DNA of 64,000 nt from NCBI GenBank assembly GCA_963822695.1, contig CAWGJH010000033.1:434001-498000 (forward strand), written 5' to 3'. The notes beneath the pieces are model-generated. The model saw only the letters and a program-made list of their open reading frames with translations. It did not search any database and was not told the origin of the DNA. The position numbers and the translations under genes are program-made. This document shows positions 59,184 to 64,000 of the stretch, in pieces. This stretch comes from GCA-003244245 sp963822695. Lineage in GTDB: Bacteria; Actinomycetota; Actinomycetes; Mycobacteriales; Pseudonocardiaceae. How positions within the stretch are numbered: the stretch's first letter is position 1; every line of letters begins with the position of its first letter.

Positions 59184-59940
59184 TCCAGCTGTCTCCTTCG
59201 GCAGGGTCAGTGAGCGAGCCAGGATCGTAATGCGGTGTTGGGTCACCGAGCCGTACCGTCGGCCCGGCTGGAATACGTCCGGGCGTCGCAGCGTACGCGT
59301 TCTGGAGCTCACGCTGCAGACGGCGTAACCGGACATGGCGCCGGGGATTTCGTGAGGCCCGCTCTCCACACACCACGGTAGCGACAACCAACCAGGCCAG
59401 GATTGGCCCCCACAACGCCCACGCCTCCGCGGTCAGATGCCCGGTTGCCGCATAGGCACCGAGCAGCAGCGTCGGGCCTGCTACGACGGCCACCAGCATG
59501 CTCCATCCCATGAAGGACCCGGTGCGCATGCCGCCCGACTGGTCAAAGGCCAGCTCAGCTCGCACCAACCACAGCCGCCGCAGTAAACTATCCGGCGGCA
59601 CCCCTCCGATCGGGGCAGGGCAGATCGGGGTAGGAGGGCGCACGCCGAGCCGAGGTCGGCTTGGCAGGACATCAGGAAGCTCCGCCCACGTCTGCGGCGG
59701 CAGCCATCCCTCGCCGGGTTCTGGTTCCCACCCCAGGGTCGGCTGACGTTGTGTGCCACGCCCACGCAACAGCAGCCACGCGCCGCCCAGAGAGCCCAGG
59801 GTGGCCACGGCGAACATGGCTGTCAGGATGAGGCCGGCCACGCGATCCGCGTCAGTCACCGTCTGGACGACAACCAGCCCGGTCGCGCCCGACCCAAGGA
59901 CCCCCACGACCGCCAGAATCCATCCGATCAGGATCCTCAT
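59155..59940 (-). CDS. Unrecognised 261-aa protein with four transmembrane helices
   Basis: ATG at 59938-59940. Two N-terminal helices (about 4-24 and 35-62) and two central ones (about 143-165 and 170-192) flank a Pro-rich cytoplasmic loop; a basic tail of about 65 residues ends in a Pro/Gly/Asp-rich stretch. It overlaps the 178-aa gene by 29 bp. The pair may be membrane partners of the WXG cassette (inference). The start follows AGGAGCACGAGTG. Confidence 0.55.
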   Translation of the reverse strand: MRILIGWILAVVGVLGSGATGLVVVQTVTDADRVAGLILTAMFAVATLGSLGGAWLLLRGRGTQRQPTLGWEPEPGEGWLPPQTWAELPDVLPSRPRLGVRPPTPICPAPIGGVPPDSLLRRLWLVRAELAFDQSGGMRTGSFMGWSMLVAVVAGPTLLLGAYAATGHLTAEAWALWGPILAWLVVATVVCGERASRNPRRHVRLRRLQRELQNAYAATPGRIPAGPTVRLGDPTPHYDPGSLTDPAEGDSWNARQPGSRS

Positions 59941-59960
59941 CACTCGTGCTCCTCGCCGTG

Positions 59961-60659
59961 TCAGGGCGCCACCAGGTGATCGCGCAGGAATCCCACCGTG
60001 GCATCCCATGCCTTGGCGGCCTGCTCCGGATCGTAGGTGCCGAGCAGGTTCTCGTTATTGAAGAAGGCGTGCCCAGCCGGATAGAAGCGGAAGTCAGGCG
60101 CGCGGCCGGACTGCTGCTCGATGGTGGCTGCCAGAGCGTGGACCCGGTCCGGGGAAACAAACTCATCCCGCTTACCGAAATGGCCCAGCAGCGGGGCGGA
60201 AAGGTTCTCAAAGCTCGGGTACTCCTCGCCGAGGACCCCGTAAAATGGCACTGCGGCGCCGATCTTGCCGCCCTGCTGCGCCGCGAGCACCAGCACGAAA
60301 CCGCCGCCCATGCAGAACCCCACCGCGCCGATGGTCGAACTGGTGACGGCGTCGTGGCCCAGCAGGTAATCCACCGCGCCGCCCAGATCACGGGCCGCCT
60401 GGTCCACCGGTAGGGCCTGCATGAGTTTGCCGGCCTCGTCGGCGTCATGGGTGGTGGCGCCGCCGTACAGGTCAGGGGCCAGGGCAACGAAGCCCTCGGC
60501 GGCCAGCCGGTTCGCCACATCAGCGATGTGGCTGGTCAGCCCCCACCACTCCTGGATCACGACGACGCCGGGGCCACTGCCGGAGTCGGGCAACGCAAAG
60601 TAGCCGTGCGCGGTGGAACCGTTAGACGCGAAAGTCACGTTCTGCAGCGAGTTCTCCAT
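59961..60659 (-). CDS. Dienelactone hydrolase family protein
   Basis: A 232-aa alpha/beta hydrolase. The catalytic triad of the family is complete: C116 in GAVGFCMGGGF, D165 in GKRDEFVSP and H197 in YPAGHAFFN; E37 in VIQEWWGL is the residue that activates the cysteine. It would open dienelactone or related ester rings, or act as a general carboxylesterase. It lies 20 bp upstream of the 261-aa membrane gene on the same strand; the gene pair need not be functionally linked. Confidence 0.93.
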   Translation of the reverse strand: MENSLQNVTFASNGSTAHGYFALPDSGSGPGVVVIQEWWGLTSHIADVANRLAAEGFVALAPDLYGGATTHDADEAGKLMQALPVDQAARDLGGAVDYLLGHDAVTSSTIGAVGFCMGGGFVLVLAAQQGGKIGAAVPFYGVLGEEYPSFENLSAPLLGHFGKRDEFVSPDRVHALAATIEQQSGRAPDFRFYPAGHAFFNNENLLGTYDPEQAAKAWDATVGFLRDHLVAP

Positions 60660-60686
60660 GCCCCGATCCCATCACACCCGGTGGCG

Positions 60687-62651
60687 TCAGAGGACCCGGA
60701 GGCCGGTTTCGGCACTGGAGTAGCCGCCTAGGACGTCTATCGAGGCGCGGAACTGCTCATCGGCCAGCAGGGCCCACAGCGGGGCGAGCACGTCGGAGTC
60801 ATGGGCCTGCTGGGTGACCACCAGATCGTAGGGCTCCCGCACGACAGGCACGAAGTCCAGTCCGAACGGCCGGGTGGCCGCGAGGACGCCCAGCCCGGCG
60901 TCCGCTCGCCCGGCAGCCACCGCCGCCGCGACAGCGAGATGCGTGTGCGCCTCACGCTGGTAGCCGACGACGTCACCGGGATCGATACCCCGACGGCGCA
61001 GCTCGTGGTCGAGCAGCACCCGGGTTCCCGCGCCGCGCTGCCGGTTGACGTAACGCAGTCCCGGACGGTTCAGGTCCTCGATGCCGGTGATCTCCAGCGG
61101 GTTACCCGCAGCGACGATCAGCCCCTGCTCGCGGTGCACCAGCCGGACCACGATGACATCGCTGACGGCACCGCCATGACCGAGCACCCGTGGCAGGTAG
61201 GGCACGGTGTACTCGCCGGTCTCCGGGTCGAGCAGGTGCGAGCCGGCGAGGTGACACAATCCGTCGCGCAGCGCCACCAGCCCGCCCAGCGAGCCGACGC
61301 TGGACGACGCGAGCGTCACGCCCGGGTCGATGCAGCGCAGCGCCACGGCGACCAGGTCGAGCACCGGGTCGTGCGAGCCGATCGCCACGATGGTGCGATC
61401 GATGTCCACCAACCCGCGCAGCAGTTGCACCTCGACATCGGTGCCCGCGTGGTGGCCCTCCAGCCCGGCGGGCACGACCAGCAGCCCGTCGGCCCGCATC
61501 AGCGAGGTCAGCACCCCGGCCCCGCGGGGCAACGGGGTGGCCACGATCCGCCCGCCGACCCGGCCCAGCCGGACCCGTACCCAGTCGTCCATCCCGAGCG
61601 GGGAAGCGAGCTTGCGGGCCAGCCGGGCCCGGACCGTCGGGCGGGTTACCGCTGTGGTGCCCTGCAGGGCAGCCAACAACGGCGCGGCGAAGATGTCGAA
61701 GGCCAGCGCCGCCGATACCGGGTACCCGGGCGTACCGAGCACTGGGGTGGCGCCCACGGCGCCGAGTACCACGGGGTGCCCTGGACGCACCGCGACACCG
61801 TGCACCGCCAGCGTGCCCACCCGGGCCACCGCTGACGCGGTGTGGTCACTCCGACCGGCACTCGATCCGGCGATGATCATTACTAGATCGGTGCGCTCAG
61901 CCGCGGCGAGCACCGCGGTCGCGATCCGCTCGGGGTCATCCGGCGCGATGGGCAGCGACAGCACCTCACAGCCGTGTTCACCGGCCTGGCCTGCGAGCAT
62001 CAGCGAGTTGGTATCGAGGATCTCCCCGATACCAGGTTCGGAACCCAACGGCCGGATCTCGTCGCCGGTGGGCAGCACCGCGACTACCGGGCGACGGCGC
62101 ACCAGGATGTCGGTGACGCCCGCCGCGGCGACGGCGGCGATATCGACCGGGCGCAACCGGTGCCCCGGCAGCAGCAGCAGCTCCCCCGCCGTGATGTCTT
62201 CGCCGATGGAACGGACATGCTTGTAGGGCGGCGCGGCCGCGACCAGCTCAACGCCTCGGAAACCTGCGCCGGAATCTGGGCCGGAATCTGGGCCACCTGA
62301 ATCCGGGCCGAGCAGGCGGACGTGCTCGCGCATCACCACCGAATCGCGGCCCTCGGGCAGTGGGTCACCAGTGTCGATGACGTCGAAATCGGTCAGCGTG
62401 ACCGGGGCGGTCTCGCTGGCGCCCACGGTGTCCACCGAGCGCACCGCCACGCCGTCCATCCCGGCGGAGTCGAACGCCGGCGAGGACCGCCGCGCCCACA
62501 CCGGCTCGGCCGTGACCCGGCCGAGCGCCTCCGCCAGGCTCAGCCGCTGGGTGCCCACCAGGTCCGGGCACCCAGCGGCGGTGCAGGCTTCCCGCCACGC
62601 GTCCAGCGCCTGATCCGCCGGGACGTCATGGATGAACGGGCTGCGCGGCAC
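60687..62651 (-). CDS. MoeA molybdopterin molybdotransferase fused to a PBP-like domain
   Basis: A 654-aa fusion. Residues 1-420 are MoeA: AWREACTAAG, SPAFDSAGMDGVAVRS (the DGxA motif), IDTGDPLP, GEDITAGELLLLPG, AVLPTGDEI, the MPT-binding IIAGSSAGRSDHTA, and GTPGYPVSAALAFDIF. Residues 430-654 are a periplasmic-binding-protein-like domain (AIGSHDPVLDLVAVAL, NRQRGAGTRVLLDHELRRRG) of the kind attached to MoeA in molybdate or cofactor-sensing proteins. It would insert molybdenum into molybdopterin and may sense ligand through the added domain. The repeat PDSGGPDSGPDSG near residue 118 comes from short tandem DNA repeats. Confidence 0.9.
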   Translation of the reverse strand: MPRSPFIHDVPADQALDAWREACTAAGCPDLVGTQRLSLAEALGRVTAEPVWARRSSPAFDSAGMDGVAVRSVDTVGASETAPVTLTDFDVIDTGDPLPEGRDSVVMREHVRLLGPDSGGPDSGPDSGAGFRGVELVAAAPPYKHVRSIGEDITAGELLLLPGHRLRPVDIAAVAAAGVTDILVRRRPVVAVLPTGDEIRPLGSEPGIGEILDTNSLMLAGQAGEHGCEVLSLPIAPDDPERIATAVLAAAERTDLVMIIAGSSAGRSDHTASAVARVGTLAVHGVAVRPGHPVVLGAVGATPVLGTPGYPVSAALAFDIFAAPLLAALQGTTAVTRPTVRARLARKLASPLGMDDWVRVRLGRVGGRIVATPLPRGAGVLTSLMRADGLLVVPAGLEGHHAGTDVEVQLLRGLVDIDRTIVAIGSHDPVLDLVAVALRCIDPGVTLASSSVGSLGGLVALRDGLCHLAGSHLLDPETGEYTVPYLPRVLGHGGAVSDVIVVRLVHREQGLIVAAGNPLEITGIEDLNRPGLRYVNRQRGAGTRVLLDHELRRRGIDPGDVVGYQREAHTHLAVAAAVAAGRADAGLGVLAATRPFGLDFVPVVREPYDLVVTQQAHDSDVLAPLWALLADEQFRASIDVLGGYSSAETGLRVL

Positions 62652-62686
62652 AACTGGGACGCTACCGGGAACTCAACACAGGTGAG

Positions 62687-62727
62687 GGCGGTGGCCCGTA
62701 CCCACTGAACGAGGTGAGGCCACCGCC
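62687..62727 (-). terminator. Hairpin after Tyr/Gly-rich peptide gene 1
   Basis: GGCGGTGGCC (62687-62696) and GGCCACCGCC (62718-62727) form a perfect 10-bp stem, 14 bp past the peptide stop on the minus strand. The same GGCGGTGG/CCACCGCC arms follow the second peptide gene. Confidence 0.65.
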
Positions 62728-62740
62728 GACGATCGACAGA

Positions 62741-62929
62741 CTATAGCTTTCCTAGTCTGCGGTCATGACCGTAGAAGGTGTACCCGCCGTAGTTGTAGCC
62801 ATTGTAGTAGCCGTAGTAGTAGCCGTAGCCATATTTATCCCCGTAATAGGGGCCCTCGTAGTTACGATGATAGGGGTACTCCCCCTCGCGGCCGTGTCCA
62901 CCCATTGCGAAGACTTCCGAGACTCTCAT
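62741..62929 (-). CDS. Tyr/Gly-rich peptide 1 (candidate precursor peptide)
   Basis: A 62-aa peptide from the ATG at 62927-62929, which has AGGAG five bases before it; an upstream ATG at 62962 lacks one. The N-terminus MRVSEVFAMGGHGREGEY is shared with the second peptide (M[R/K]VSEVFAMGG), and then residues 18-54 are mostly Tyr and Gly (DKYGYGYYYGYYNGYNYGG), ending in HDRRLGKL. The constant head plus low-complexity core is the organisation of ribosomally made, modified peptides, but a structural envelope peptide is equally possible. A conserved promoter and a leader of about 180 nt lie upstream and a hairpin lies downstream. Confidence 0.65.
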   Translation of the reverse strand: MRVSEVFAMGGHGREGEYPYHRNYEGPYYGDKYGYGYYYGYYNGYNYGGYTFYGHDRRLGKL

Positions 62930-63114
62930 ATCGCTCCTTATTTCGATCGATGACGGAGCCATACAAGCCGAAAAGACCCGGACCAGCCTGGGGACTTGTT
63001 GCGTATGTACACCGGCGGCTTCTCACTCCGCCGCACTCGGCAGCCCCCCACGATGATCCGAGCTGGCCCCCTTACTCCCCGTGGTCACGCAACTCCCCGT
63101 GGTCACGCACCTCG

Positions 63115-63143
63115 AAACTAAGCCATCCGGGTGGCGATTGCAA
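63115..63143 (-). promoter_or_regulatory. Conserved promoter of peptide gene 1
   Basis: Read on the minus strand: -35 TTGCAA (63138-63143), 17-bp spacer, -10 TAGTTT (63115-63120). The second unit has TTGCGA-N17-TATTTT in the same relative place, while the surrounding leader is more diverged. Transcription from here gives a leader of about 180 nt before the peptide start. Confidence 0.55.
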
Positions 63144-63230
63144 CAACAACTTTCCGCACATGAGCCACCACGCTCAGTCACCATCCCCCGACGCCGGCCA
63201 CATCCACGACCGCACCGCCCTCGCCCCAGA

Positions 63231-63270
63231 GGCGGTGGCCCTGCTCCTGACAAGGATGGAGACCACCGCC
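63231..63270 (-). terminator. Hairpin after Tyr/Gly-rich peptide gene 2
   Basis: GGCGGTGG (63231-63238) and CCACCGCC (63263-63270) form an 8-bp stem, 23 bp past the second peptide stop on the minus strand. The arms are the same as in the hairpin after peptide 1, so it belongs to the duplicated unit. Confidence 0.6.
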
Positions 63271-63292
63271 GGACGGCATGCGGAGTGACGAG

Positions 63293-63484
63293 CTACCCCA
63301 GGACTCTTCCGAGCCCGTGACTGCGGGAGTAGCCGTAGCCATAGCCCCCATAGTAGTAGTAGCCGCAGTTCTCGTAGTAGTAGTAGGTCCAGCGACCGTG
63401 ATCCGGGTAATAGCCGTTATAGTGGCCGTAACCACCGCCACGCCCACCGTCGCCACCCATAGCAAAGACTTCCGATACCTTCAT
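63293..63484 (-). CDS. Tyr/Gly-rich peptide 2 (candidate precursor peptide)
   Basis: A 63-aa peptide from the ATG at 63482-63484, with AGGAG five bases upstream as in peptide 1. The first 11 residues differ from peptide 1 only by Lys for Arg (MKVSEVFAMGG). The core is Gly/Tyr-rich with runs of tyrosines (RWTYYYYENCGYYYYGGYGY), one cysteine at 40, and a basic Gly/Leu end. The core is less conserved than the head, as expected when the head is recognised by a processing enzyme (inference). Promoter, leader and terminator are shared in layout with unit 1. Confidence 0.65.
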   Translation of the reverse strand: MKVSEVFAMGGDGGRGGGYGHYNGYYPDHGRWTYYYYENCGYYYYGGYGYGYSRSHGLGRVLG

Positions 63485-63635
63485 CTCGCTCCTTTTTCCG
63501 ATCAATGGAGGAGCTATGCAGACCAGAAAGACACCGGACCCGCCTGCAAAGTTTGCGCCTGCGACATGTGGACGCAGCCACCCAAGAGCGCGCAGCCGGT
63601 GTACTCCCCCTCACTCCCCGTGGTCGTGCAACTTG

Positions 63636-63664
63636 AAAATAAGCCATGCGAGTGGTGTTCGCAA
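63636..63664 (-). promoter_or_regulatory. Conserved promoter of peptide gene 2
   Basis: Read on the minus strand: -35 TTGCGA (63659-63664), 17-bp spacer ending CATGGCT, -10 TATTTT (63636-63641). It matches the promoter of unit 1 in hexamers and spacing. The predicted leader is about 145 nt. Confidence 0.55.
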
Positions 63665-63710
63665 CGACAACTTCCCGTACAGGAACGGCAACACTCAGTG
63701 AACACACCCT

Positions 63711-63863
63711 CACGGCCGGCTGTGCCCCCATCCGCACCGCACCGACGACGTTCAGGTAGGACGGCACCCCCTCGGAGGCCCCGTAGGTGTCGGCCGCTCG
63801 CACCGCATAACCGTCCACGGTTGCCCTGACGAACCCGGGCAGCGGCCCCGGGGCCACGACGTC
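63711..63863 (-). pseudogene. moeA gene fragment
   Basis: About 51 codons reading VVAPGPLPGFVRATVDGYAV and on through RAADTYGASEGVPSYLNVVG to a VRMGAQPA end. This is the N-terminal substrate-loop region of an ordinary actinobacterial MoeA (usual form PLPXFXRSXXDGYAVRAAD). No start, upstream or downstream parts of the gene are present. It is a different MoeA type from the fusion at 60687-62651. The fragment ends where the second peptide unit begins. Confidence 0.75.
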
Positions 63864-63912
63864 GCGGGGCGGACACCTGAATGCTACAGTTGCTACGTGA
63901 GGTGGGCGAGCA

Positions 63913-64000
63913 ATGCCTAGGACCATCCCGCACCGGGAACTGCGCAACAACAGCAGCGCCGTGCTCCGTGACGTGCAGGCCGGCGAGACGGTGTACGTCA
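63913..64000 (+). CDS. Phd/YefM-type antitoxin, N-terminus only (runs off window)
   Basis: ATG at 63913 with GGGCGAG upstream. The visible 29 residues, PRTIPHRELRNNSSAVLRDV then QAGETVYV, match the DNA-binding head of prevent-host-death antitoxins (S/NHRELRNXSXXVLRXVXXGE). A toxin gene, usually VapC- or Doc-like, is expected just beyond the window. A direct repeat GCTAC-agtt-GCTAC (about 63882-63895) lies upstream and may be part of its operator. Confidence 0.8.
   Translation, partial: MPRTIPHRELRNNSSAVLRDVQAGETVYV

Noticed and set aside
62765..62953. Val/Ala-rich hydrophobic ORF on the plus strand that looks like a membrane protein
   Set aside because: It is the exact antisense of the Tyr/Gly codons of peptide 1 (TAC/GGC read backwards as GTA/GCC), so the hydrophobicity is an artefact. 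The same holds at 63278-63470.
62950..63288. Plus-strand ORF (about 112 aa, Pro/His-rich) opposite the leader of peptide 1
   Set aside because: No ribosome site, low-complexity composition, and its counterpart in the second unit is not open in the same frame. It lies opposite a region better explained as promoter and leader.
63023..63705. Pair of minus-strand Cys-rich ORFs (63023-63184 and 63514-63705) with aligned SCxxSCxC...GLxSxC patterns upstream of the Tyr/Gly peptides
   Set aside because: They align without gaps, but substitutions fall mostly on first codon positions of that frame, and the aligned DNA contains a conserved TTGCRA-N17-TAKTTT promoter that explains the conservation better. 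They would start upstream of that promoter and lack good ribosome sites.

Overview
The window is high-GC actinobacterial DNA. Its best placement is the Mycobacteriales/Pseudonocardiales group. The evidence is the conserved block rsmI / protein mannosyltransferase ... tatD-rpfB-ksgA-ispE-ABC-F-acyl-CoA synthetase facing pth-rplY-prs-glmU (the gene order I know from mycobacteria around Rv1002c-Rv1018c), plus GTG/TTG starts, ATGA/GTGA stop-start overlaps, a resuscitation-promoting factor, type VII secretion-like (WXG) proteins and XRE-TPR regulators.

Layout. 1-8.1 kb: a LytS-type histidine kinase and the start of its response regulator with an S49 peptidase between them, an RNHCP zinc protein, a DUF4142 protein, a ferric-reductase-like flavocytochrome, an orphan OmpR-type regulator, and a MacB-type ATPase with a secreted DUF5666-like protein. 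8.4-29.3 kb: a surface polysaccharide locus in two opposed halves. The plus half holds a nucleotide-sugar dehydrogenase, ATP-grasp ligase, flavoprotein, priming glycosyl-phosphotransferase, GT4, epimerase, GH18 protein, GT2 synthase and a LuxR-type regulator. The minus half holds a second priming transferase, Wzy-like polymerase, MurJ/Wzx-like flippase, Wzz-like protein, a DegT aminotransferase and a Gfo/Idh/MocA oxidoreductase. Between them lie a GT28-like transferase, a FemAB/GNAT-like protein and a membrane protein doubled by an almost perfect 492-bp tandem duplication. 29.6-32.7 kb: a fatty-acid desaturase, tRNA-Gln(UUG), a MacB-like permease and a 53-aa membrane peptide.

32.7-46.4 kb is the housekeeping block: glmU-prs-rplY-pth on plus; acyl-CoA synthetase, ABC-F, ispE, ksgA, rpfB, tatD and an S9 peptidase on minus. 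46.4-52.8 kb is accessory and partly decayed. It holds an intact two-gene unit (161-aa protein plus a 49-aa peptide with a twin CX3CX3C cysteine pattern), a broken second copy of its first gene, an MscS-like channel, a CYTH protein, a frameshifted XRE-TPR regulator and a catalytically degraded HD-domain protein. 52.8-55.8 kb: rsmI, the protein mannosyltransferase and a Rieske lipoprotein. 55.9-59.9 kb: a WXG-type cassette. 60-62.7 kb: a dienelactone hydrolase and a MoeA-PBP fusion.

The most unusual part is 62.68-63.73 kb. Two tandemly duplicated minus-strand units each carry a conserved promoter, a long leader, a Tyr/Gly-rich peptide with the same N-terminus (M[R/K]VSEVFAMGG) and a hairpin terminator. 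They look like precursors of a peptide natural product or a structural peptide, and no maturation enzyme is visible in the window. Next to them are a moeA fragment and the start of a Phd-type antitoxin. Other signals worth checking are two palindromes each abutting a DnaA-box-like nonamer, and two regulators with chemically altered receiver domains. All calls are from reading the sequence; no database search was run.
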